Source: a virus. From it: a stretch of DNA of 64,000 nucleotides. Numbering within the stretch: position 1 is the stretch's first letter; each line of letters opens with the position of its first letter. The stretch is from the IMG/VR virus record IMGVR_UViG_3300050035_000066, positions 1-64,000 of that record; one strand, written 5' to 3'. The notes beneath the pieces were generated by a model. The model made no database searches. It was not told where the DNA came from and was given only the letters and a program-made list of their open reading frames with translations. Positions 1 through 9,103 of this stretch are shown in pieces. Made by a program: the position numbers and the translations under genes.

Positions 1-2061
1 ATCTATGGGACCAATGGATGTTCCAAAATTGGTGGCCATCTGGTCTTCGATCGACTTCAGTTGATCATTGGTTTGCTTCTGGACATCAGTGATCTGGGTT
101 TCAATCCCAGCAGTCACACCCTTGATGTATCCAGCAATTCCATTTCCAACAGCATTAGTCAGTGCAATGAGGTTGGTAGCATTCATCATATCTTTGAAGA
201 TCTCAGAGATAGATTTACCAACATTCAATCCCATAACGAGAGCCATAGTGACAAATCCCACGATGGTTCCAATCAACTGACCAAGTTTAGGACCAAGTGC
301 AGCGACAGCTACTTTGTTGATGATCGTCATTAAAATCATGGCTGCAAGAGCATTGGCAATCGCTCCAACTAAGGTAGCCATGGCACCTGTGAGTCCGAGA
401 ATGCCACCTATGGCTGCATTGGCACCAAGTAGACCGGGCATCGCTGCCATGGCAATCGGTGCGCAGATGATCGCCAGAACAATGATGGCCACTATCAACA
501 AGAATTGGAAGAAACCAGTCTGGTACCAATGCGTCTTCACAATCGTGTAGCAATTGAAGATCAAATAGCAGCAGGCAGTAGACATCTGAGTGTAGTCCTT
601 AATGGACAAACTCTTGTAGATGTCTTCATGCAAGGGAACCAAAAAACCAGATTCATCTGCATCAGCAAGGGCATCTTCAGCAAGAATCTCAACAGCATTT
701 CCGTTGTAAACAAGATTGCGGTGTTTGAGTCCGATTAAAGTGATCCGCTGCCAGTGGGTACCATTTACTTGCCAACCGATCGTAATTCCACTTGTGAGAG
801 TGGGACCAGCAGACACGAGTTCATAGATTCCTGTGGTTATGTTAAGAGTCCAAACTGGATCAGCATACGTTGGGACAGTGGCCGTCTCAATCCGGAGTTC
901 ATCACTCGTACCGTCAACCCAAAGAAGACCTGAACCAGATTCCTCATACATGTAGTTCCACTCGATCGTCATGTTATAGTTCATGGCTGATCCAGCAGTG
1001 GTGCCAACAGTGATTGAGTTTCTAAGCATGGCTGGAAAGGGTAATTTAGTTGGAGCTATTCCAATCATGCCTCCGGTATACCAAGCATTCCAAGCATCCC
1101 ATGATGCCTTGGCTGCAAGCCATTCACCTTCCCATGTTGTGTAATCCGTGGATCCAGAAAGAGTAGGATCTTCAAGAATGGTCTGAAAGAACTTGTAGAC
1201 ATACTTCTTGCATGAGTTCTCTTGAGTATTGAGACAGACACCAAAAGCTGCATAAGCAAAATCGATATCACCGATCGAACTATTAGTTTCGATGTTCGTT
1301 TCGATGTCGTCATACTTGGCATTGAGAGCTTTTTTAGTAGCTGTCACTGATTCGTCATAGAGTGATGTGCTCACATCTGTGACTTTCTGATTGTTGATCC
1401 GAAATGGAATGAATGGAAAGAAGGATCCAAGAGTAGAAGGGGCTGCCCACATTGCATCTAAAGTTGAGTTTCCAGTCCTATACTGGTAAATGAACACCAG
1501 AGGTGTAGTGCCACTTGGCAACTCCATGTAAGTGGCATAAAGATAAGTACCACTGGCATTGTAACCAGCCGGAGTGAAAGATGCTGTGGTCGTATCAGCA
1601 TAGGTGATTGTGATGGTGTTGGTTCCAACATTGTAGGCAATGTCGTAAGGTGTGCTCAACTGACTCGGTCGATTGATGGCCACATACTGATCAGCCCAGA
1701 AGGTGAAATCAGCATTAGTGATCATGCTAGATTGAACTTCGATTGAAGTTCCACCACCAAGAGGAATCTGTCCTGCAAGAATGGTTGAGTCGATACTGTG
1801 ACCTGAAGTGACAGTCCCAACTTCAAGACCGATATCAGTGTTGTAGGTTCCAGTCCTTGCCCATTGAGCAAAACTTTTTAGTCTTAGCCCCGGTCCTTGC
1901 AAATATGAATTTGAGATAGAGTCTGCGATAGATGGTTGATCACCAAGTACAGCACCGACCACCGTGGTCTTCAGGTAGTCGGGCCTTTTGTTGATGTCTC
2001 CAGCGAGGTTATAAACCACGCTGGAAACATACGTCTTGGTTGAACCAGTAAAGAAACCCAT
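1..2061 (-). CDS. N4 gp54-like virion protein, 3' end cut by window edge
   Basis: The reading frame opens at ATG 2061 and runs 687 codons to position 1 without a stop, so the C-terminus lies outside the window. The N-terminus (MGFFTGSTKTYVSSVVYNLA) and the following Tyr/Leu/Gly-rich stretch match what I recall of N4 gp54, an internal virion protein; that is family memory, not a search. From about residue 515 it becomes strongly hydrophobic, with several long Ile/Val/Ala/Leu runs to about residue 610. These could be membrane-inserting helices used during DNA entry. It is the last gene seen in the leftward late unit and starts 1 nt after the stop of the 82-residue gene. Role in ejection is inferred. 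Confidence 0.8.
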   Translation of the reverse strand, partial: MGFFTGSTKTYVSSVVYNLAGDINKRPDYLKTTVVGAVLGDQPSIADSISNSYLQGPGLRLKSFAQWARTGTYNTDIGLEVGTVTSGHSIDSTILAGQIPLGGGTSIEVQSSMITNADFTFWADQYVAINRPSQLSTPYDIAYNVGTNTITITYADTTTASFTPAGYNASGTYLYATYMELPSGTTPLVFIYQYRTGNSTLDAMWAAPSTLGSFFPFIPFRINNQKVTDVSTSLYDESVTATKKALNAKYDDIETNIETNSSIGDIDFAYAAFGVCLNTQENSCKKYVYKFFQTILEDPTLSGSTDYTTWEGEWLAAKASWDAWNAWYTGGMIGIAPTKLPFPAMLRNSITVGTTAGSAMNYNMTIEWNYMYEESGSGLLWVDGTSDELRIETATVPTYADPVWTLNITTGIYELVSAGPTLTSGITIGWQVNGTHWQRITLIGLKHRNLVYNGNAVEILAEDALADADESGFLVPLHEDIYKSLSIKDYTQMSTACCYLIFNCYTIVKTHWYQTGFFQFLLIVAIIVLAIICAPIAMAAMPGLLGANAAIGGILGLTGAMATLVGAIANALAAMILMTIINKVAVAALGPKLGQLIGTIVGFVTMALVMGLNVGKSISEIFKDMMNATNLIALTNAVGNGIAGYIKGVTAGIETQITDVQKQTNDQLKSIEDQMATNFGTSIGPID

Positions 2062-2062
2062 T

Positions 2063-2311
2063 TTACTCTCGTTCTGGCCAATGCCAACTACGGGGTTGAG
2101 GATTCTCATCTTCATCCAGATTCACTGAAGTCATCCACTTCACAGGAAGTGTATTCTCTGGATCAGAGTTCTGACCATCAGTGAAAACCTGAAGGTTGAC
2201 ACATGTATCGCTCCACACTGCAACAATAATTGCAGGAAGGTGAACAAGAGGTTCTTGTCCATAGGATCGCTTCTGGACAAAGTGAACTATTCTTCCAATC
2301 GTTGGTTTCAT
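2063..2311 (-). CDS. Small conserved phage protein (82 aa)
   Basis: The 82-residue product is rich in Trp, Val and charged residues and contains the stretch VNLQVFTDGQNSD, a pattern I associate with small conserved phage proteins of unknown function. A strong AAGGAGG ribosome site lies just before ATG 2311. The stop abuts the start of the gp54-like gene, so the two are probably translationally coupled. No enzymatic motif was seen. Its place between structural genes suggests a virion or assembly role, which is inference only. Confidence 0.8.
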   Translation of the reverse strand: MKPTIGRIVHFVQKRSYGQEPLVHLPAIIVAVWSDTCVNLQVFTDGQNSDPENTLPVKWMTSVNLDEDENPQPRSWHWPERE

Positions 2312-2319
2312 GCTCCTCC

Positions 2320-3213
2320 TTAGAGAGCGTTGTTTGTTTTGATCGTACCCAGAATGTCATCCAGATTCGTGTTGTCGAAGCTGGTTGGCACTGGGATACT
2401 CTCGTTGATTGTGAGCATCGTGATCCAAGCGTCAGAGAAGATCTTCGCTGCCTTCACTTCTGCATCACGCTGGTAACTCGTGACCTGCTGAGCATAGAGA
2501 GCTTTCTGTTTTCCAACCAGACCAACAACAGGAGTAACACCATCCGTTCGAGTGTCCATGGTCTGAGCACGAGACGTCTCAGTTTGTTCTTCGATCAGAA
2601 GTTCCTGTTTTCCAATCAATGCAACCTGTGCCACTGACTGAGCAACTTGCTGAATTGCAAGTGCGAGTTGTTGAGGCAGAAGGTTATCAATCTGGTACTT
2701 CTGAACACCATACTGTACATCTTCAGTAGCCAGTTTTGCCTTGGTTAATGCATAAGTTGCCTTGGCATTCTGAACCTGAAGTTCAGCTTCAGCATATGCT
2801 AGCTTGGCTGTTTCGAGTGCCACTCGTGCAGTGATTGCTGCAACCTGAGCTTGCACACTCTGCCAATATGCCTGATCCCTGCCAAGCAGGAATGTGACTG
2901 CAAACTGCATGGCATTTTGAGTCATGGCAATGTATGCCTTGGTGTATTCAGCACCAGAGATTCGAGTCTGTTTGTACTCTTCTTTAAGTTGGGCTGAATA
3001 GGAAGCCATCAACACATCGAAGGTACCAGTTCCATCAAGCATCTTGGTAGTCAAGTCGGCATTGGTCAACTTGGGAATTGGAAGATACATGTCTGGTGAA
3101 GTTGGTAACTCATAATCCGCTGATATGAGATCGATGGTAGGCAGAGTTACCGTATCATCAGCCGTCAGTACAGTGAATAGGGCATTTGCATCTGTTTCAA
3201 CACCGTAACTCAT
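2320..3213 (-). CDS. Alpha-helical virion structural protein (297 aa)
   Basis: I chose ATG 3213 (MSYGVETDANALF), preceded by AAAGGA, over the in-frame start 36 nt upstream that lacks a good ribosome site. Residues about 75-240 are mostly Ala/Gln/Leu/Lys with heptad-like spacing, indicating a long helical bundle or coiled coil. The ends are more polar. It lies in the late structural operon between the capsid block and the gp54-like gene. Similar helical proteins occur at this place in N4-like phages as structural proteins; the exact position in the particle is unknown to me. Confidence 0.85.
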   Translation of the reverse strand: MSYGVETDANALFTVLTADDTVTLPTIDLISADYELPTSPDMYLPIPKLTNADLTTKMLDGTGTFDVLMASYSAQLKEEYKQTRISGAEYTKAYIAMTQNAMQFAVTFLLGRDQAYWQSVQAQVAAITARVALETAKLAYAEAELQVQNAKATYALTKAKLATEDVQYGVQKYQIDNLLPQQLALAIQQVAQSVAQVALIGKQELLIEEQTETSRAQTMDTRTDGVTPVVGLVGKQKALYAQQVTSYQRDAEVKAAKIFSDAWITMLTINESIPVPTSFDNTNLDDILGTIKTNNAL

Positions 3214-3240
3214 GATTATCCTTTTCTCTATTACACCAGA

Positions 3241-3262
3241 GTGGCCCACAGAAGTGGGCCAC
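3241..3262 (-). terminator. 9-bp perfect stem-loop between structural genes
   Basis: GTGGCCCAC and GTGGGCCAC pair perfectly around an AGAA/TTCT tetraloop between the 211- and 297-residue genes. No U-run follows on the minus strand, so it may be an attenuator or RNA-stability element rather than a full terminator. Confidence 0.5.
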
Positions 3263-3284
3263 CTAAGTCATGATTGGTTAAACT

Positions 3285-3920
3285 TTAGACCCCACCGGCA
3301 GCAGCCTGTGCAAGTCGAAGACGCTCCAACTCTTCAGGGGTAAGCTGAGGGAGAACTTCAAAAGCAAATTCCTGTGCCCAGCGTTGCTCGACTCGGATCT
3401 TGTCCGTCTTCCGGTCCTTGGTGGTCCGGATGTCGAGGAACTTCCGTTCCTTCAGGTTGTTATAGATGATCATGGGCAGGTGATAACCCTCATCCGTTAC
3501 TTCCCCGTAGGGAATGTACTTGGTGACTGTGCCAATGACTTCATTGCCCACAGTGAAAATCTCGCCGGGTAGATCCTTCTTCTTTGGATCCAAATTAGTA
3601 ATTCGGACTCGGATCAACTTCAGACATTCCAGATTCAACTGCTCTCTCAATGTCAGTTTCTTTCCAGAAGTTCCCACGTTGGGGAGAGAGGGATCAACGA
3701 GTTCCGATACCGGGGGAGAGTCAACTACTGATTTCTCCGGTGCTTCCTGTGCTGCCTTGACCTTGGCACGAAGTGCTTCGAGGCCGATGTTGTTGGAGAA
3801 GGTGACGCCCATAAGACGGGCACGTTGCTTCAGAATCACGATCTCATCTGCGGCCATTGTCGGATCGTCAGAGATGATCTCTTTAGAAGCATCTGTCGAG
3901 TTCAAGATTTCATCAGACAT
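3285..3920 (-). CDS. Virion-associated protein with HeH/LEM-like N-terminal segment (211 aa)
   Basis: Residues about 25-60 (ILKQRARLMGVTFSNNIGLE followed by LRAKVKAA) resemble the HeH/LEM type helix-extended loop-helix found in phage structural proteins. The C-terminal half, about 90-200, is a mixed-charge segment with many Lys/Arg/Thr. It lies directly downstream of the capsid gene in transcription order, separated by a strong stem-loop, and is the next late gene. The position is comparable with N4 gp55, but I cannot verify homology. ATG 3920 is preceded by TTTGAGGAACC. Confidence 0.8.
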   Translation of the reverse strand: MSDEILNSTDASKEIISDDPTMAADEIVILKQRARLMGVTFSNNIGLEALRAKVKAAQEAPEKSVVDSPPVSELVDPSLPNVGTSGKKLTLREQLNLECLKLIRVRITNLDPKKKDLPGEIFTVGNEVIGTVTKYIPYGEVTDEGYHLPMIIYNNLKERKFLDIRTTKDRKTDKIRVEQRWAQEFAFEVLPQLTPEELERLRLAQAAAGGV

Positions 3921-3951
3921 GATGTTGGTTCCTCAAAGATGAATTTGTAAG

Positions 3952-3977
3952 TAAGGGGGAGCTTTCACTCCCCCTTA
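3952..3977 (-). terminator. Stem-loop terminator after the capsid gene
   Basis: TAAGGGGGAG and CTCCCCCTTA form a 10-bp perfect stem with a 6-nt loop 21 nt beyond the capsid stop. On the minus strand it is followed by a moderately T-rich stretch. It would insulate the highly expressed capsid gene from the genes beyond. Confidence 0.65.
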
Positions 3978-3998
3978 GTTATGGTTCAACTCGGTTAA

Positions 3999-5204
3999 TT
4001 AGACCGGGCAAACGGTGTGGATGATACCGATGCGCTCGGCACGCTTGATCAGGATACCGTAGTACCACTTGATCGAAGAGAACCCAGTCTCACCATAGGG
4101 ATCGGACGTGGTGGCCATTTCCCTACCGGGCATCTTGGTCAGGACGGAGAACTTGAGTGTCTCACCGTCAGTCTGGAAGCCGATGGTAGCAAAACTATCA
4201 TCACCCACACAGAGAATTGGGAACACGTCATAGTTGGCACCCGTTGCACGATAACCGGGGTTGGTGACAACCGCTGCACCACCACCTGCCCAGTTCAGCA
4301 TTTCTTGAACCTGAACGATACGGAAAAGATCGATGGAACCAATCTCACCATTCAGGATCGTCCCTGCATCAGCATAACGCTGGACGGGGATGAAAGCTGC
4401 ATTGCCAAACAGATCAACCATAGCCTTGAGGACCGGAGCCGTCTCGATACCGACATACACTACACGGCAAGCCGGGAGTGTCTTGGTATCGATCATGCGC
4501 GAACCCGTGATGACCTTGGTCTGGCGAGGAGTACGGTTGTTGGTGAGCGACTGATCGAGACGTACAAAGTTCTTGTAGTTCACGATTGCAGCAACATCAG
4601 CACCACCTTCTGCCGAACAGGTGACACGCGAGACAGCCGAACCGGAGTACAGAAGAACACCAGCCGCAGCCAGAAGATCCTTCTGAAGAACCGCTTCAGT
4701 CAACTGCACGGCACCGTTCATCAGTTCGGTCGCCAGATGATCCATCAACTCGGCATCCGAATCGAACTGGAGTGCTTCGTTGCTGAACTCTGTGAAGAAA
4801 CCGAACTTGACCAGCGTTCCGGTACGAACCAAACGGGTGAAACCAACACGGTTCACACGTCCACCATCCTCAGCAAGCAGGGGAAGGCGTGAGGTGATCG
4901 TGCCGATATCACGGCTGGATCCATACAGGTTGCCATTGGCATAGGATGCACCAGATGCATCCAGACCCTGATCGTTTACGTTGCGAGCATCGAGCAGAGG
5001 AACGTACTCGAAGACCTTGATGGTCTTGCCAAAATTCTTCGGCATGTTCGCGACACTCGCCAGCGGCATGAAAAACTGCTCAAGGCGAGCACGGATGATG
5101 GCCTTCTTGAGATAAAAAAACGTCTCAAGCTGATTGCCACCACCTGCATCGATATCGGAGGCCGTGCCTCCGGGAGTAAGCGTAGGTGCATTGTAATTCA
5201 ACAT
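3999..5204 (-). CDS. Major capsid protein (401 aa)
   Basis: The length (401 residues) equals that of the N4 major capsid protein gp56, and the gene sits in the expected order: portal, small protein, scaffold-like protein, capsid. The sequence is typical of a HK97-fold coat: Gly/Ala/Asn-rich N-terminal arm, conserved central stretches such as [19 protein letters not shown], and a C-terminus with the motif SIKWYYG. Codon use is strongly biased to C-ending codons compared with neighbours, as expected for the most expressed gene. The start ATG lies within ATACAATG, and an AAGGA site precedes it. Fold assignment rests on length, order and composition. Confidence 0.9.
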   Translation of the reverse strand: MLNYNAPTLTPGGTASDIDAGGGNQLETFFYLKKAIIRARLEQFFMPLASVANMPKNFGKTIKVFEYVPLLDARNVNDQGLDASGASYANGNLYGSSRDIGTITSRLPLLAEDGGRVNRVGFTRLVRTGTLVKFGFFTEFSNEALQFDSDAELMDHLATELMNGAVQLTEAVLQKDLLAAAGVLLYSGSAVSRVTCSAEGGADVAAIVNYKNFVRLDQSLTNNRTPRQTKVITGSRMIDTKTLPACRVVYVGIETAPVLKAMVDLFGNAAFIPVQRYADAGTILNGEIGSIDLFRIVQVQEMLNWAGGGAAVVTNPGYRATGANYDVFPILCVGDDSFATIGFQTDGETLKFSVLTKMPGREMATTSDPYGETGFSSIKWYYGILIKRAERIGIIHTVCPV

Positions 5205-5219
5205 TGTATCTATCCTTCT

Positions 5220-6443
5220 TTAAAGGCGTTCAGCCATTTGTTTGAGAAATTCCTCATCACTCAGTGCAAGAGGATTTACGAACTTCTCAGCTTTTTTAGG
5301 AGTGCTTCTCGTTGAAGAAGCCGCATTCACCCTTTCATTGTTCGTCACGGCTGACTTGACGGTAGCAACCCGAGTTGTAATCGGAGTAGCCGTTGTCGAG
5401 ACAGTTGCAGTCTTGGTAGCGGTTGCTGCATTGAACGCACCTGCTGCGGCCAATTCATCACCTACTGCCTTGTACGCATGAATGAAGGGTGTAGCTACGG
5501 GGAGCGTGCCCAGAGTCCGACGACGATCAATCTCACTAGCGATTTGGGTATAAATACCGTTCACACGTTGAGAGTGAATTACTTCCATCAGGTCAGGGTT
5601 CTTCCACAGCACTTCCTTGCTGGCTTGATCCCAAGTATTGATTTGCTGAAGCGTGTCAACTCCACCATCATTGGATCGAAGATCTTGCACGGCAGATTTG
5701 AAACTAACTTCTTCATCAGAGACTTTGTGATTGCCTTCAAAGTAAGTTGTCTTGGGTTCCTCATCGAGTGTGAGAGTGTCGATTCCAGAATCCTTGACGA
5801 GTTTCTTAATCGCTTCTGGATTTTTCTTGTCCAGATCAATCAGAAACGAAAGTCGATTTTCATCCAGAAGACCTGCATTCTCCAACATCGTCAAGACTTT
5901 GCGATGAGGCGCAATCGCCTGCATCTTCTTGGTGTAGTTGGCACCCATCTGCATAAGCTGGATGGCTTCATCTGGATTTTTGAGGTCGATGGTTTTTCCG
6001 TTCGCTTTGATCGGAGTCATCAGACGCTCATACAAAGCTTTGTAGTCAGGAACAGTCTCAGTTGTAGTCTCCGTGGCCTCGGTAGAAGTTGCGGCTGATT
6101 TCTCACTTCCAGCAGGCTTCTCTTTGGTTACAACGGGATTAACCTTGACTGCTACTTTCTTCGCAGCTTCGGTAGCTGCTACCGCGGTAACTGCCACTGT
6201 TTCAGCAGCTTTTTCTTCTTCAGTCTTGTCATCGGCAACCACTGTTTCAGTGGCTGGGGTTTCAGTCTCAGTTGCTGTTTCTGTGGCTACTTTAGCTGTT
6301 TCAATTGCAGCAGCTTCTGTGGCAGCCGTAGCAGCAGCATCATCTGTAACTACCACTTCCTCAGTCGTAGGCACCTCAGAGGCACTGTTCAACTGAGAGA
6401 AATCTTCATCCGACATACCCAGAGGATTCTTCGCGGTAGGCAT
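5220..6443 (-). CDS. Scaffold-like protein upstream of capsid (407 aa)
   Basis: The N-terminal third (residues about 25-130) is extremely Ala/Thr/Glu/Val-rich and likely disordered. Residues about 130-310 are helical and charged. The C-terminal third is again low complexity with a final basic/acidic helix. A short motif occurs at both ends: NPLGMSDEDF at residues 6-15 and NPLALSDEEF close to the C-terminus. Position immediately before the capsid gene and the acidic, coiled composition fit a scaffolding protein, comparable in place with N4 gp57. Its ATG overlaps the preceding stop (TAATG), so translation is coupled. Function is inferred from context. Confidence 0.8.
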   Translation of the reverse strand: MPTAKNPLGMSDEDFSQLNSASEVPTTEEVVVTDDAAATAATEAAAIETAKVATETATETETPATETVVADDKTEEEKAAETVAVTAVAATEAAKKVAVKVNPVVTKEKPAGSEKSAATSTEATETTTETVPDYKALYERLMTPIKANGKTIDLKNPDEAIQLMQMGANYTKKMQAIAPHRKVLTMLENAGLLDENRLSFLIDLDKKNPEAIKKLVKDSGIDTLTLDEEPKTTYFEGNHKVSDEEVSFKSAVQDLRSNDGGVDTLQQINTWDQASKEVLWKNPDLMEVIHSQRVNGIYTQIASEIDRRRTLGTLPVATPFIHAYKAVGDELAAAGAFNAATATKTATVSTTATPITTRVATVKSAVTNNERVNAASSTRSTPKKAEKFVNPLALSDEEFLKQMAERL

Positions 6444-6781
6444 TAGTTGCTCTCTTCCTGACGAGCAGCTTCAAGTTCTTCTTCCATCTCGTCCATCTTG
6501 GCAGCAACTGCATTGCCCATCTGGACGCACTGTGAGAGCCAACGACGAAAGTGACCGGCTGCCTGTGCCATTGCCGTTGCATCAGCACGTTGCTCGGCAG
6601 TAAGTACAGGGTCACCACCCTGTTGAGCAAAACGAGCACAATCTTGGATGCAGTAGCTCTCCAAGACCAACTTTTTGAAAGTTGGATCGTTGTAAAGCTT
6701 CAAAGCGAGATCACGTTGTTCGACCAGTCGCTTTGCATCTTCGATGTGTAGTTCCATTTGCGTGACTTCAGAGTTTGCCAT
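6443..6781 (-). CDS. Small helical morphogenesis protein (112 aa)
   Basis: I chose ATG 6781 (MANSEVTQMELHIED) with an AAGGACC site 8 nt upstream, rather than the upstream TTG at 6808. The product is entirely helical by composition, with several Gln/Ala/Glu stretches and four Cys residues in the middle. It lies between portal and scaffold-like genes, as gp58 does in N4. Its stop overlaps the next start. A promoter-like sequence lies 50-80 nt upstream. No known domain was recognised. Confidence 0.8.
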   Translation of the reverse strand: MANSEVTQMELHIEDAKRLVEQRDLALKLYNDPTFKKLVLESYCIQDCARFAQQGGDPVLTAEQRADATAMAQAAGHFRRWLSQCVQMGNAVAAKMDEMEEELEAARQEESN

Positions 6782-6833
6782 TCTGATTGGTCCTTTTCTT
6801 TGATCCAAAAGTTAAACTTCATTCAACAAGTTG

Positions 6834-6862
6834 AACATACTCTAACTTACATTGTATGTCAA
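6834..6862 (-). promoter_or_regulatory. Candidate sigma70-like late promoter with overlapping palindrome
   Basis: On the minus strand TTGACA (6857-6862) is separated by 17 nt from TATGTT (6834-6839), upstream of the head-assembly genes. A 14-bp palindrome TTCAACAAGTTGAA (6822-6835) overlaps the -10 and could be an operator. TACAAT also occurs immediately downstream of the -35. N4 late genes use host sigma70 polymerase, so a site of this kind is expected here. Confidence 0.45.
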
Positions 6863-6863
6863 C

Positions 6864-9065
6864 TTATGATTGTGGAGGAGCCTGATTTTCTGAGGTAGCC
6901 GCCGCATGACTCAGGGTATTAAAGCCTACGGCAGCAGCTACATTCGGGTCCGTTTCCCCTTCCTTTTTAGGTTTAAGGAGAGCATGTGTAACTGCCAAAT
7001 CCTGATTGCCACGAGACTGAGCCTGTTGCTTTTCCATTTCTCGTGCATGGGCAGTACCAGTCTCTTGTTCGAGTGCATCAAGGTTCGTGCTATGGGCATT
7101 GGCGGTCACCAAGGCAATTTTGGCTTTATTAAGTTCAGTTTCAGCCTGAATTCTCTGGACTTCAGCCTGCATCTTCTGAAGTTCAAGTTGAGCTTCCTGC
7201 TGCTTCATTGGGTCAGGAGGAGGTGGCTGCCAGCTACGGAGCTTCTGAGCCAAAGCAGGCATCCGTTTCAACTCTGCAATTTCGGTCAGGATCATGACCG
7301 TCATTGTTGGATCCATATTAGGCCCAATGGTTTGCAACATAAATCCGAGATCCTTAGCACGCTCTTCGTCAATCTCAGCCGTGTTGATATCGACCTCAAG
7401 ATCAAATTGACCTTTGAGGTCTTCACGGTTAATTTTGACGTACTGCTCATTGGTGACTCGGATTGTCTCTTCATCTGAAAGGAACTCGGAATTCATGGCA
7501 ATGATCTTGGTTCCAACCACAGACATACCTTGAGCCAAACGACGAAGAATGGATGACTCACGTTTACTAGCTGCATCCATGGCACCTCTTGCTGTCGAAG
7601 CAAGGTTGCCATATGATTCACCTGAGATTCCACCAGCGAAGCTTTTCACACCTGTAAGTGCTTCAGCCTCTGAGTTTTGAAGGTTGATCATTTGTAGAGC
7701 AGAGTTGGGAATCTCAGGATACTTGTGTTCGATCAAACCTTGTGTTGGAGACAGGTTGGGGTTGAACTCATAATCCTGTCCACTCTCAAACCGGCGACGG
7801 TTGAAAGGATCCAGCATTCCTTTGGCAAATCCCTGTTGGCCATTGGCCGACCGACCCATAAGATCAATCATGCCCCGTGCAACTGCACCAAGGATTGCCT
7901 GATTGTCGCCCAAAAGCTCGGCATCAGGTTCGCCGTAAAGTTCACGCTTAACTGGGTTGTAAGTCACAACTACATAGGGAAGACCCTCATCTGGATAAGG
8001 GTTCATCTCCATGCGAATCATCTGGTTACCGATCCAAGTAGCAACAAATGGGACCAGATTACCGTCATCTTCGACATCGTACCAGCCCCAATATTCGTAG
8101 GCCACAACCTTCTTGCGAGCCTTGTCGCCAAAGTGGAAGGTCATGTCTTTGTTGACTGGGATGTGGTAAGCATCAGTCAGTGGAGTGTTGCCATTCCAGT
8201 TAACTTTGTCGAGATTTACATAGTTGATGCTCGACTTCTCCAACTCACCTTTGTAAGTTTCAAAGGAGACAACTGTGAAGAGAGCCTTCTCCCATTCACT
8301 TCCACATGAGGGGTCCATGAAGACATTTCTCGGATTCAATACTTCGATCCAAGGATGATTGGCCACAATCTCATCAGTCGTCTGCTTTTGAGTGCCATTT
8401 TGAACGGCAACAGTGGGCTGCTGAGATTCGAGGTAATAGTCTACGGCTGCCTTGAGAGCATCCGGAGTTTGTTGGTCATAAACACGGGGATTTTCCTGCT
8501 TCGTTTGCAGGGCTTGGGCCAGCATCTGTTGCTGCTCGGGTTTGGTGATGGGATAGTGTTCCCAGACTGGAACATCCTTCGTCACCTTCTTGGTGATTCG
8601 CTTCCAACTGACTCGTAAGACGGCAGTTCCATCATCAACTACCGATCGAACATAGTCATCAATGAATCGAATCCTATTGATCTTGGTTCGGAACTGCCAG
8701 TTGAGAACCATCTCATTCTGGCGAGCAGCATCGACATCAGCAAAGGTACAAGGAGAAACTTTGAACAGGTGATTGGATCCAAGAAAAGGCTCAGTCAGAG
8801 CCGAATAACGCCATTCAGCTTGGCGACGAACTAACTTCGGTTGAACTTGGGATCGACCCTTGATAACAGGAGGCTTGGCCTTACCGTGAGCCTTGAGAAG
8901 ATCATTCCACTCATCGATTCGAGCGCAATTGGTATCGTGGAAAGGTTTCGCATACTCCATGTCTGTCTTCAGACTCTGGAGAGTAGGCTCGTTCTTCCAC
9001 TTCGTGAGCTTCTCAGCTATCTCCGGACTGGGGGACTGAGGTTTCTGAGTATCGTTATCGACCAT
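6864..9065 (-). CDS. Portal protein (733 aa, N4 gp59-like)
   Basis: The length is close to the N4 portal gp59 (about 760 residues), and the gene lies upstream of scaffold-like protein and capsid in transcription order. The region about 75-160 (QPKLVRRQAEWRYSALTEPF and FIDDYVRSVVDDGTAVLRVSW) is the typical podoviral portal clip/wing start. Residues about 590-690 form a long Gln/Ala/Glu coiled coil likely corresponding to the crown/barrel helix. The C-terminal tail is polar. The stop lies near the promoter for the next gene. ATG 9065 is preceded by AAGGTGGGG. Assignment by family pattern and gene order is firm. Confidence 0.9.
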   Translation of the reverse strand: MVDNDTQKPQSPSPEIAEKLTKWKNEPTLQSLKTDMEYAKPFHDTNCARIDEWNDLLKAHGKAKPPVIKGRSQVQPKLVRRQAEWRYSALTEPFLGSNHLFKVSPCTFADVDAARQNEMVLNWQFRTKINRIRFIDDYVRSVVDDGTAVLRVSWKRITKKVTKDVPVWEHYPITKPEQQQMLAQALQTKQENPRVYDQQTPDALKAAVDYYLESQQPTVAVQNGTQKQTTDEIVANHPWIEVLNPRNVFMDPSCGSEWEKALFTVVSFETYKGELEKSSINYVNLDKVNWNGNTPLTDAYHIPVNKDMTFHFGDKARKKVVAYEYWGWYDVEDDGNLVPFVATWIGNQMIRMEMNPYPDEGLPYVVVTYNPVKRELYGEPDAELLGDNQAILGAVARGMIDLMGRSANGQQGFAKGMLDPFNRRRFESGQDYEFNPNLSPTQGLIEHKYPEIPNSALQMINLQNSEAEALTGVKSFAGGISGESYGNLASTARGAMDAASKRESSILRRLAQGMSVVGTKIIAMNSEFLSDEETIRVTNEQYVKINREDLKGQFDLEVDINTAEIDEERAKDLGFMLQTIGPNMDPTMTVMILTEIAELKRMPALAQKLRSWQPPPPDPMKQQEAQLELQKMQAEVQRIQAETELNKAKIALVTANAHSTNLDALEQETGTAHAREMEKQQAQSRGNQDLAVTHALLKPKKEGETDPNVAAAVGFNTLSHAAATSENQAPPQS

Positions 9066-9103
9066 CTAAATGCACCCCACCTTAAAGATACATTGTATAT
9101 GAA

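Noticed and set aside
4017-4892. 291-codon plus-strand ORF opposite the capsid gene
   Set aside because: It is the antisense of a strongly biased capsid gene; its composition (Thr/Asp/Arg/Ile) is typical of a shadow frame and it has no ribosome site or context.
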